In this document: positions 1 through 5,586 of the stretch, piece after piece
Position numbering within the stretch: position 1 is the first letter of the stretch
Layout: each line of letters begins with the position of its first letter
NCBI GenBank assembly: GCA_964557845.1
Contig: CAZLBV010000203.1
Coordinates: forward strand, 1 to 6,486
DNA from: CAZLBV01 sp964557845
GTDB lineage: Bacteria; Acidobacteriota; Aminicenantia; Aminicenantales; Aminicenantaceae
DNA: 6,486 nt
Reading direction: 5' to 3'
The notes under the pieces: generated by a model
The model's input: only the letters and a program-made list of their open reading frames with translations
Told to the model about the DNA's origin: nothing
Databases searched by the model: none
Position numbers and translations under genes: made by a program

Positions 1-1003
1 GATGTGAGAAAGGACCCACCCGGGCTCCCTTTTCAATGATACTTTCTTCTATCACGGTGGACGGCAGGATGCGAACATCATCTCCTATCTTGGATCGAAA
101 GATATGAGATGAGGAATAAATAACACAGTTTTTCCCGATCTTTGATCCGCACGCGATATTAACGAATGGATAGATCGTTGTATCGCTTCCGATATGGACA
201 TCATGATCTATCCAAACTGAAGAAGGATCGAGAATGGTAACCCCTTGGCCTGTTAATTCTCGGATTTTACGCAAGCGGAGGACATCAATAGCTTTAGCCA
301 GTTCCATCCGATCATTTACTCCTATTATTTCTCCAACATTTTTTGTTTTGAATGGCCCCACTTTTTTTTGCGAGCGCCCCATTATCTCGATCATATCCGT
401 TAAATAATACTCGGCCTTTATATTTTTATTATCTAATTTTCGGATGGTTTCGAGCAAATCTTGGATCCTAAACAGATAGATACCAGCGTTTGCCTCTTTT
501 ATTTTTCTCTGTTCGGGAGTGGCATCTTTTTCTTCAATTATGCTCAAATACCCATCTGGAGTCTTAATGAGGCGCCCGAAACCAGTAGGATCCTCCAGAT
601 CAGCAGTCATAAATGTCAGCGCATGTCCCTGTTTCCGATGGTAATGGTAGAAGGGCTTTAGCGTATCTGGTTGGATCAATGGCAGGTCACCATTAATCAC
701 CAGTAGATCATTATCCCTATCCGGTTTTAATGCATCATAGGCTGCCATAACCGCATGGCCTGTCCCCAGTTGCTCTTTCTGTATTACATATTCAATACCA
801 TCGCTCCCTAAGGCTTGCTGAACATCTTCTTTCTGATAACCAACAATTAGATAAATTTTATCCGGTTTTAGTTTCCGGATGGTATCCACAGTCCATTGAA
901 CCATAGATCTATTTAGAAGTTTATGTAAAACCTTTATTTTATTTGATTTAAAACGAGTTCCCTTACCTGCGGCTAATACCAGCGCCAGAAGATTTCTGCT
1001 CAT
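1..1003 (-). CDS. glmU: GlmU, bifunctional UDP-GlcNAc pyrophosphorylase / GlcN-1-P acetyltransferase (3' end cut off by window)
   Basis: The family makes UDP-GlcNAc in the cytoplasm: the C-terminal domain acetylates GlcN-1-P and the N-terminal domain transfers UMP from UTP. The product feeds peptidoglycan and lipid A. I translated 334 codons. The uridylyltransferase domain (about 1-230) shows the nucleotide loop LAAGKGTR (10-17), Lys24, QLGTGHA (78-84), NGDLPL with Mg-binding Asp106, DPTGFGR (138-144), EEKDA (157-161), Asn172 and GVNDR with Asn230. The left-handed beta-helix hexapeptide repeats start near residue 250. The frame runs off the window at VGPFSH (329-334), so the last 120-150 residues of a roughly 460-residue protein, including the acetyltransferase catalytic His, are not seen. 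The usual Pro of the LPKVLH loop is Ile23 here. The ATG at 1003-1001 overlaps the TPR gene stop as ATGA and has no Shine-Dalgarno, so translation is probably coupled. Confidence 0.97.
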   Translation of the reverse strand, partial: MSRNLLALVLAAGKGTRFKSNKIKVLHKLLNRSMVQWTVDTIRKLKPDKIYLIVGYQKEDVQQALGSDGIEYVIQKEQLGTGHAVMAAYDALKPDRDNDLLVINGDLPLIQPDTLKPFYHYHRKQGHALTFMTADLEDPTGFGRLIKTPDGYLSIIEEKDATPEQRKIKEANAGIYLFRIQDLLETIRKLDNKNIKAEYYLTDMIEIMGRSQKKVGPFKTKNVGEIIGVNDRMELAKAIDVLRLRKIRELTGQGVTILDPSSVWIDHDVHIGSDTTIYPFVNIACGSKIGKNCVIYSSSHIFRSKIGDDVRILPSTVIEESIIEKGARVGPFSH

Positions 1004-1512
1004 GTCAATTTTGTAATGAGTTTAAACTTTTTATCCTGCCACAATTTTTCAAAATCAGTTTCATTTCTTGCTAGAATTTTGAAAAACTTATCAATATGAA
1101 CTGCATTTTTAAGAGATTCGAGCGCTTCATCTAATTTATCCATTTTTAAGTATATATTGGCAATAAGATAATGTATCTTTCCTTGTTTTGGCTGTTTCTT
1201 TTCTGCCTTATTCGCAAGTTCCAGGGCTTGCTCAAGATTTCCTGAATTTAATTGAAAAACGGCATGTTGAAAATAATCTTCGAAATCCTTTGGTTCATCA
1301 ACTGTTTCATTAAGCCGTACTTCACATATTTTTAGATAAATTTCAGCCCTGGCACATAGCTCTTTTTCTTCACTGAATTTATTCATAAAGCCTTTTAACT
1401 GCTCAGAAGCTTTCTGGTAATCTCTTTTTTGAAAAGACTTTATGGCCTGCATATAAGCACTTAGGGCTTTTTCATAATCGTCATGCTTTTGTTTTTCTTT
1501 TTCTTCGGCCAC
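1000..1512 (-). CDS. small TPR-repeat protein upstream of glmU
   Basis: A 170-residue soluble protein with no signal peptide or membrane segment. A charged, Lys/Glu-rich N-terminus (1-15) is followed by helical pairs typical of tetratricopeptide repeats: about 20-49, 54-68, 79-108 (FEDYF to KKQPKQG, with the ALELA packing pattern) and 112-142 (IHYLIANIYLKMDKLDEALE). The tail, about 146-168 (ARNETDFEKLWQDKKF), resembles the ARxDPDFxxLxxDxRF ending seen on many bacterial TPR proteins. TPRs act as protein-protein scaffolds, and no enzymatic residues are visible. The start is GTG at 1512-1510, chosen because GGGAG (1523-1519) lies six bases upstream; the nearby upstream ATG stops after three codons in another frame. 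It is first in an operon with glmU (4-bp overlap). A role tied to envelope-precursor synthesis is inferred from position only. Confidence 0.9.
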   Translation of the reverse strand: MAEEKEKQKHDDYEKALSAYMQAIKSFQKRDYQKASEQLKGFMNKFSEEKELCARAEIYLKICEVRLNETVDEPKDFEDYFQHAVFQLNSGNLEQALELANKAEKKQPKQGKIHYLIANIYLKMDKLDEALESLKNAVHIDKFFKILARNETDFEKLWQDKKFKLITKLT

Positions 1513-1543
1513 GTTACACTCCCATGTTATTTTTTGGTTATGT

Positions 1544-1572
1544 ATTTTATATTAGCATAACTTTTTTGACAA
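1544..1572 (-). promoter_or_regulatory. sigma70-type promoter of the TPR gene-glmU operon
   Basis: On the minus strand a -35 box TTGTCA (1572-1567, 5/6) is followed by a 17-bp spacer and a -10 box TAAAAT (1549-1544, 5/6). Transcription would begin near 1537, giving a leader of about 25 nt that contains the GGGAG ribosome site. An overlapping extended -10-like TGCTAATAT also lies in the spacer. The spacing and fit to the GTG start make this the best promoter on the minus strand. Confidence 0.6.
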
Positions 1573-1641
1573 GCGGAAATATTTGAGGAGTTCCTACATT
1601 TTTATTGAACTACGAAGCAAAAGGACGGAAAGGAGACGTAA

Positions 1642-1722
1642 ATGCGACACTTTGCGAGTACGCGCATATGCCTGAATTATCAGCGGCCCAAGGTTAGTGC
1701 AAACGCAAACTGCCCTGAATGA
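1642..1722 (+). other. 26-codon small ORF with strong ribosome site (doubtful)
   Basis: ATG at 1642-1644 lies six bases after AGGAG (1631-1635, within GGAAAGGAG). The frame reads 26 codons to TGA at 1720-1722, starting MRHFAST. The stop falls at the end of the left arm of the inverted repeat 1709-1720/1745-1756, an arrangement reminiscent of a leader peptide or a cassette. I see no convincing plus-strand promoter: TTGACA at 1566-1571 has no matching -10. No plus-strand gene lies immediately downstream. The peptide resembles nothing I know, and chance occurrence is quite possible. Confidence 0.15.
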
Positions 1723-1766
1723 AGCTGTATATGTAATACCGCGAATTCAGGGCAGTGAAGCGTTTG
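1700..1766. repeat. long imperfect inverted repeat (hairpin) in the GC-rich island
   Basis: The inner arms are a perfect 12-bp match, ACTGCCCTGAAT (1709-1720) with ATTCAGGGCAGT (1745-1756), around a 24-nt loop. The outer arms CAAACGC (1700-1706) and GCGTTTG (1760-1766) add 7 bp, separated from the inner stem by an asymmetric internal loop of 2 versus 3 nt. A further CCTGAATT (1671-1678) could pair instead with AATTCAGG (1744-1751), so two structures compete for the right arm. There is no T-run on either side, so it is not an ordinary intrinsic terminator. Confidence 0.8.
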
Positions 1767-1791
1767 GGCTGAGATCGGGTCGCCCGCAGGG

Positions 1792-1909
1792 TAAAAATTG
1801 CTGATAAAACTAATAATAGATAATCTAAACCCATTAAAATACTTATTATAGAAAAAGAAATTCAAATTCCTGATGATCAAATATTAATGAAATCCATCAG
1901 CAATTTTTA
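1792..1909. repeat. AT-rich 118-bp segment bracketed by 14-bp perfect inverted repeats
   Basis: TAAAAATTGCTGAT (1792-1805) is the exact reverse complement of ATCAGCAATTTTTA (1896-1909). The 90 bp between are very AT-rich and contain no gene. The segment begins where composition drops sharply from the GC-rich island and ends 8 bp from the larB stop. The layout fits a tiny non-autonomous element with terminal inverted repeats. TA lies at both outer ends, but that is automatic for palindromic ends and is not proof of a target duplication. It could also be a 3'-UTR structure of larB mRNA. Confidence 0.6.
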
Positions 1910-1917
1910 TGAATAAT

Positions 1918-2664
1918 TCAGCTCAAATGGTTGATCATGCTGGCTAAGTACCCCGCCCCAAAACCATTATCAATATTGACAACCCCCACTCCGCCGGGGC
2001 AAGAATTCAGCATAGCAAGGAGAGCTGCCAACCCTTTGAAGTTGGCACCATAACCGACACTGGTAGGGACAGCAATTACCGGCACTTTGGAAACACCGGC
2101 TATGACACTGGGCAAGGCGCCTTCCATCCCGGCTGCGGTTATAATCACCCTGGCTTTTCTGAGTTTCTCATATTCACCAAAAAGACGGTGAATTCCCGCC
2201 ACTCCAACATCATATATTTTCTCTATTTCATTACCTAACATATCACATGTAACAGCAGCCTCTTCAGCAACAGGGATGTCCGAAGTTCCGGCAGTGACGA
2301 TAACAATTATCCCCTTCCCCATTTTTGGTTGAGTCTGTTTATAGTACATTACCTTGGCTTGATGGTTGTATTGAACATCGTTTATCTGTTCTTTCAGTTT
2401 TTCAAAGACCGATACCGGAATGCGAGTGGCCAATAGATTGCTTCCGTTTTTAAGGATCTCCCTTGAGATGGACAGGATCTGGTTCTCGGTTTTTCCCAAT
2501 CCGTAAATTATTTCGGGAAAACCTCTCCTGATTTCACGATGGTGGTCTATTTTGGCAAAGGATAGATCCTGATAAGGATAATCTTCCAGGATTTTCAAGG
2601 CATCCTCTGGAGACAATTCCCCTTTGGACACCTTGGTCAATATTTCTTCGAGCCTTGATCTCAT
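1918..2664 (-). CDS. larB: LarB, pyridinium-3,5-biscarboxylic acid mononucleotide synthase
   Basis: LarB carboxylates and hydrolyses nicotinic acid adenine dinucleotide, the first step toward the nickel-pincer nucleotide cofactor of lactate racemase and related enzymes. It acts in the cytoplasm. From the ATG at 2664 the product is 248 residues, the usual family length. The N-terminal helical part (1-60) has the typical YxDLxFAKIDHHR (31-43) and RRGFPE (46-51). The PurE-like domain shows VTAGTSDIPVAEEA (123-136), AAGMEGALPSV (177-187), PTSVGYGANF (200-209), LNSC (219-222) and VVNIDNGFGAG (228-238). Cys222 and Glu181 probably correspond to the catalytic Cys and Glu of characterised LarB. The frame stays open to an ATG at 2745, but those 27 residues match no family member and run into the lpxC leader, so I reject that start. 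No larC or larE is in the window. No Shine-Dalgarno precedes the chosen ATG. Confidence 0.95.
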   Translation of the reverse strand: MRSRLEEILTKVSKGELSPEDALKILEDYPYQDLSFAKIDHHREIRRGFPEIIYGLGKTENQILSISREILKNGSNLLATRIPVSVFEKLKEQINDVQYNHQAKVMYYKQTQPKMGKGIIVIVTAGTSDIPVAEEAAVTCDMLGNEIEKIYDVGVAGIHRLFGEYEKLRKARVIITAAGMEGALPSVIAGVSKVPVIAVPTSVGYGANFKGLAALLAMLNSCPGGVGVVNIDNGFGAGYLASMINHLS

Positions 2665-2671
2665 AGATAGG

Positions 2672-2680
2672 ATTTTAGCA
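2672..2680 (-). promoter_or_regulatory. possible extended -10 box for larB
   Basis: On the minus strand TGC-TAAAAT (2680-2672) matches an extended -10 element. The -35 position is poor: the nearest TTGTAT is 20 bp away. Transcription would start about 7 bp downstream, essentially at the larB ATG (2664), which agrees with the missing Shine-Dalgarno and suggests a leaderless message. It rests on a single element in AT-rich DNA. Confidence 0.3.
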
Positions 2681-2798
2681 TAATTTTCCTCTGGTTGATA
2701 CAAGATTGATCGAATGATCGTATCCCAAGCTGAACAACTATCCAAAAATATTTTTAAATTCCTAAAAAAACAGGATTCAAGAATATTTATTTTTAAGT

Positions 2799-2810
2799 TA
2801 TACTTACAAT
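2799..2810 (+). promoter_or_regulatory. possible -10 boxes for lpxC
   Basis: Two adjacent hexamers, TATACT (2799-2804) and TACAAT (2805-2810), each match TATAAT at 5/6. Neither has a good -35 box. Start points would fall at about 2811-2817, that is, at or within 5 nt of the lpxC ATG (2816), again suggesting a very short leader. Chance matches are likely in DNA this AT-rich. Confidence 0.25.
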
Positions 2811-2815
2811 CAGAA

Positions 2816-3652
2816 ATGAGAAAACAAACAATTAGAAAAGAAATTAGATTCTCAGGAATAGGTGTGCACAGCGGTCAAAAAGTCGATGTTCGTCTCATCC
2901 CTTCCTTTGAAGGGAAAATTAACTTTTTGCGAATCGATAAGGCCCACAGATTGATCTCGATTTCTCCGGAAAGCATTGAGATTAGCAATAGTTCGGTACT
3001 GGTGGCAGAAAACTGCCGAATAAGGACTATCGAACATCTTATGTCGGCTTTATACGCACTTCACGTCAGCAGCTTAACAGTTGAACTGAATGGAGATGAA
3101 ATTCCCATAATGGATGGAAGCGCTAAACCTTTTGCAGATGCCATCAAAAATGCAGGCATCAGATCACTGGATGAAGAGGAAAACATAATTCGTTTAAAGA
3201 GACCATTTTCTATCGAAGAGAACAACGCTTTCTTAAAAGCTGAACCTGCCGATGATCTCATCGTTTCCTACCGAATAAAATACGAACATCCCTTAATTGA
3301 CACTCAGGAGATCAGTCTTAAAATAACTCCGGATAATTTTAGAGATGAAATTGCTCCAGCACGCACATTTGGTTTCTCTAAAGATGAAACCATTCTTAAA
3401 TCCCAGGGATTAGCTCTTGGCGCTTCTTTAGAAAATACAATTGTGTTAAATGATACCGAGGTGATCAATAAACCTCTTAGGTTCCCGGATGAATTTGTCC
3501 GGCACAAAGTGCTTGATTTCATAGGGGATATTTCCATGCTTGGATTTTACATCCACGGACATTTTAAAATATACAGGGCTGGGCATCACCTTCATCTTAA
3601 AACTGTCCGTTTCTTGCATAAAAACCCTGATTATCTTGAAAAGCTTATCTAA
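2816..3652 (+). CDS. lpxC: LpxC, UDP-3-O-acyl-N-acetylglucosamine deacetylase
   Basis: This zinc amidase catalyses the committed step of lipid A synthesis in the cytoplasm, removing acetate from UDP-3-O-acyl-GlcNAc. The chosen product is 278 residues, slightly short of the usual roughly 300. It opens with the classic N-terminus RKQTIRKEIRFSGIGVHSG (2-20). Visible active-site parts are TIEHLMSAL (71-79) with general base Glu73 and zinc ligand His74, EIPIMDGSA (95-103), FVRHKVLDFIGD (227-238) with zinc ligands His230 and Asp234, and AGHHLH (255-260) with the conserved His257. The usual Asn after GHxL is His260. The frame stays open upstream to an ATG at 2714, but the extra 34 residues are low-complexity, unlike LpxC, and would overlap an extended larB on the other strand. 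No Shine-Dalgarno precedes 2816. lpxC beside dnaG is an unusual neighbourhood; it is more often near ftsZ or other lpx genes. Confidence 0.96.
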   Translation: MRKQTIRKEIRFSGIGVHSGQKVDVRLIPSFEGKINFLRIDKAHRLISISPESIEISNSSVLVAENCRIRTIEHLMSALYALHVSSLTVELNGDEIPIMDGSAKPFADAIKNAGIRSLDEEENIIRLKRPFSIEENNAFLKAEPADDLIVSYRIKYEHPLIDTQEISLKITPDNFRDEIAPARTFGFSKDETILKSQGLALGASLENTIVLNDTEVINKPLRFPDEFVRHKVLDFIGDISMLGFYIHGHFKIYRAGHHLHLKTVRFLHKNPDYLEKLI

Positions 3653-3692
3653 CCGCTGCAATCTTAGTTATTGTTGGTTTTTCTTTATTTTT
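3651..3692 (+). terminator. weak possible terminator after lpxC
   Basis: AACC (3651-3654) can pair with GGTT (3676-3679), and CAAT (3659-3662) with ATTG (3670-3673), around a 7-nt loop with an internal loop of 4 versus 2 nt. A T-rich tract follows (3678-3692). The stem is short and interrupted, so termination would be partial at best and some lpxC transcripts may continue into dnaG. Confidence 0.2.
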
Positions 3693-3706
3693 AGTAATTT
3701 AGACTC

Positions 3707-3735
3707 TTGACAATTATCAGTCTCAACCCTATATT
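3707..3735 (+). promoter_or_regulatory. strong sigma70-type promoter for dnaG(-rpoD)
   Basis: A perfect -35 box TTGACA (3707-3712), a 17-bp spacer and a -10 box TATATT (3730-3735, 5/6) give a near-consensus promoter. Transcription would start near 3742, leaving a leader of about 31 nt that is A/T-rich and has no Shine-Dalgarno. A second -10-like TATAAA lies at 3762-3767 without a matching -35. dnaG, and probably rpoD, can therefore be transcribed independently of lpxC. Confidence 0.75.
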
Positions 3736-3772
3736 TTATAGGTTACTTCTTTGATGATCTCTATAAAAAATC

Positions 3773-5497
3773 ATGGAAATTGTTGATCAAATCAGGCAAA
3801 CTGCTAATATAATAGAAATTGCCTCAGAATACACAACTCTCCGCAGACGCGGAAATAAATATGTTGGTTTATGCCCCTTCCACTCTGAGAAAACTCCATC
3901 TTTTACTATCGATGAAACCAAACAGCTCTATCACTGTTTTGGATGTGGAGCCGGTGGAGACATTTTCACATTGGTTATGGAAAAGGAAAGCCTTACTTTT
4001 CCAGAAGCTGTTAGATATTTAGCTGAAAAATATAACATTCCAATCCCTGATAAGAAAAACTATTCTCCGGAAAAGTTAAAACTGCAAGAAAGACTTTACC
4101 AGATCAGTGATCAGGCGATGGTTTATTTTAGGAGGAACCTTTTCCACACTCAAGAAGGCAAAAAGGCTCTGCAATACTTACAAACAAGAAAAATATCGGA
4201 GAAATTAATCCAGACATTCAAAATCGGCTATGCGTTAAATACCTGGGACTCTTTGCTCAACTTCTTTAACAAAAAGGGAACAGCATCAGATCTCTTAGAA
4301 AAGGCCGGATTAGTTCTCAGAAGACAGGGTAAAGAAGGTTATTATGATCGATTCCGGGGAAGAATTATTTTTCCGATATTTACTCTCACCGGAAAAGTTG
4401 CTGCTTTCGGTGGCAGAACGATTTTTGATGATGATCCAAAGTATCTTAATTCACCAGACACCCTGATATATTCAAAAGGCAGCCTTCTTTACGGACTGAA
4501 TTTTACTCGAGATAAAGTCAGAGAAAAAGGAAAAATTATACTGGTAGAAGGATATATGGATTTTGTAACACTCATGCAGGCCGGTATCGAGAATACGGCG
4601 GCCTCTTTAGGAACCAGCTTAACTCCTCAACAAGTTTCGCTGGCGGCGAGATTTGCTTCTCTATCTATAATCAGTTATGACGGTGATTCAGCAGGACGGA
4701 AAGCTGCCCTCAGGGGCGTTTCTCTTTATTTCGAAAAGGGGGCGCAGGTAAAAGTGCTTAACCTCCCTGAAGCATCGGATCCGGACTCTTATATAAACAA
4801 GTATGGAGCGGATAAGTTCAACCAACTGGAGGAAAACAGTCAATCCGGAATTGAGTTTCTCATTAATTCTCATAAAAACAAAGGGCATTTAAATGAACCC
4901 GAAGAAAAATCAAGAATTGCCAAGATCATTCTCGAAGAAGTGGAGAAGGTCCCCGATCCCTTCATCCGCAGTGACTACGTATCAAGGATAAGTGAACACC
5001 TATCGCTTGATGAAAATGAACTGCGCGCGCTTATCAAATATAAATCTTTAGGGGATATTAAAAATATTTTAGCTAGTTTTCTTCCTGCAGAAAAAAGACT
5101 TCTCCAGATATTGTTTGAAGACAGTGAGGTCGCTGCTTGGTTTTTTAAAGAAGTAAAAGATCTGGATTATACTTTACTCCATTGCGCCCCGATTCTAAAC
5201 ATCCTGGCTGAATTTTTCAATGATGGGAAAAACATAAATTTTCCAGAATTCAAAGAAAAAATGAATCCTAAGCTTTTTCGTTCTTTATCTGAAATCCTTC
5301 AGGAAAAAACTCCGCCCTGCTCAAAGGAGGAAGCTGAAGATTGTATAAATTCATTGAAAAAGTATAATCTTGAGAAAAAAAGAATCGAGATAAAAGCCCA
5401 GATCCAAAGATTAGAAAAACAAGGTAAAAAGGATAAAATCCCGATTCTATTAAAACAGAGTCAAACTATAACAGAGGAACTCGCAAAACATCCATGA
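3773..5497 (+). CDS. dnaG: DnaG, DNA primase
   Basis: The primase synthesises RNA primers at the replication fork with the DnaB helicase. The product is 574 residues, within the family range. The N-terminal CHC2 zinc-binding domain has ligands Cys34, His37, Cys55 and Cys58 (CPFH and CFGCG). The RNA polymerase core includes YYDRFRGRIIFPI (190-202), the basic FGGR (212-215), KYLNSPDT (223-230) and YSKG (233-236). The Toprim fold has VEGYMD with metal-binding Glu259, SLGTSLT (278-284), and YDGDSAGRKA with Asp303 and Asp305. The region after about 430 is the divergent helicase-binding domain, and a Lys/Glu-rich helical stretch occupies about 535-574. The start is fixed by the typical N-terminus EIVDQIRQTANIIEIASEY. 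No Shine-Dalgarno is visible. A 30-codon frame overlaps the stop codon as ATGA. Confidence 0.99.
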   Translation: MEIVDQIRQTANIIEIASEYTTLRRRGNKYVGLCPFHSEKTPSFTIDETKQLYHCFGCGAGGDIFTLVMEKESLTFPEAVRYLAEKYNIPIPDKKNYSPEKLKLQERLYQISDQAMVYFRRNLFHTQEGKKALQYLQTRKISEKLIQTFKIGYALNTWDSLLNFFNKKGTASDLLEKAGLVLRRQGKEGYYDRFRGRIIFPIFTLTGKVAAFGGRTIFDDDPKYLNSPDTLIYSKGSLLYGLNFTRDKVREKGKIILVEGYMDFVTLMQAGIENTAASLGTSLTPQQVSLAARFASLSIISYDGDSAGRKAALRGVSLYFEKGAQVKVLNLPEASDPDSYINKYGADKFNQLEENSQSGIEFLINSHKNKGHLNEPEEKSRIAKIILEEVEKVPDPFIRSDYVSRISEHLSLDENELRALIKYKSLGDIKNILASFLPAEKRLLQILFEDSEVAAWFFKEVKDLDYTLLHCAPILNILAEFFNDGKNINFPEFKEKMNPKLFRSLSEILQEKTPPCSKEEAEDCINSLKKYNLEKKRIEIKAQIQRLEKQGKKDKIPILLKQSQTITEELAKHP

Positions 5498-5586
5498 TAA
5501 ATAATCATATATTGCTTGGCCTGCATTTTTGTTTGAATTGCCCAGGCCAAATGAATGAGGAGAAATACATTGACTTCAGAAAATAA
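5494..5586 (+). other. 30-codon small ORF bridging dnaG stop and rpoD start (doubtful)
   Basis: The ATG at 5494-5496 overlaps the dnaG TGA (5495-5497) as ATGA. The frame reads 30 codons, beginning MINNHILLG and including CLNC, to TAA at 5584-5586, 14 bases inside rpoD. It spans the intergenic hairpin and the rpoD ribosome site. Ribosomes leaving dnaG could reinitiate here, melt the hairpin and stop next to the rpoD start, which would couple the two genes. No family is recognised, and a chance frame of this length is common. Confidence 0.2.
5516..5550 (+). repeat. hairpin in the dnaG-rpoD intergenic region
   Basis: TTGGCCTG (5516-5523) is the exact reverse complement of CAGGCCAA (5543-5550), giving an 8-bp stem with a 19-nt loop. 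It ends 7 bp before the rpoD Shine-Dalgarno AGGAG. No T-run follows, so termination is unlikely; mRNA processing, stability or control of rpoD translation are possible roles. In E. coli the dnaG-rpoD mRNA is cleaved in this interval, but cleavage here is only an analogy. Confidence 0.5.

Larger units (their letters stand above)
1513..1917. other. 405-bp gap between larB and the TPR gene
   Basis: I find no conserved gene here. The part next to the TPR gene (1513-1620) is its promoter and leader. The middle (1621-1790) is about half G+C by my count and carries a long inverted repeat. The part next to larB (1791-1917) is about one fifth G+C and carries a separate inverted repeat. A minus-strand frame over 1680-1880 is open for 66 codons, but it crosses both compositional blocks and the hairpin and resembles no family I know, so I do not call it. 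A second minus frame, open from about 1745 to 1595, has no plausible start. Confidence 0.7.

Noticed and set aside
1566..1571. Plus-strand TTGACA as a promoter for the small ORF at 1642
   Set aside because: No -10 hexamer occurs at 16-18 bp; the match arises because the minus-strand -35 box overlaps it.
1586..1595. Near-palindrome AGGAGTTCCT upstream of the TPR promoter as an operator
   Set aside because: It has only 4-bp arms around a 2-nt centre, a single copy and no extension; too short to support.
1700..1766. Intrinsic terminator
   Set aside because: No T-run follows the stem on either strand and the loop is long.
1680..1880. 66-codon open frame on the minus strand in the larB-TPR gap
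   Set aside because: It starts in the AT-rich segment, crosses the compositional boundary and both hairpin arms, has no family resemblance and no convincing ribosome site.
2665..2745. 27-residue N-terminal extension of larB
   Set aside because: The family normally begins near the ATG at 2664; the extension overlaps the upstream open frame of lpxC on the other strand and has no conserved motif.
2714..2815. 34-residue N-terminal extension of lpxC
   Set aside because: LpxC proteins begin at the RKQTIRKEIRFSGIGVHSG-like segment; the extra part is low-complexity Lys/Phe/Ile and contains the likely promoter.
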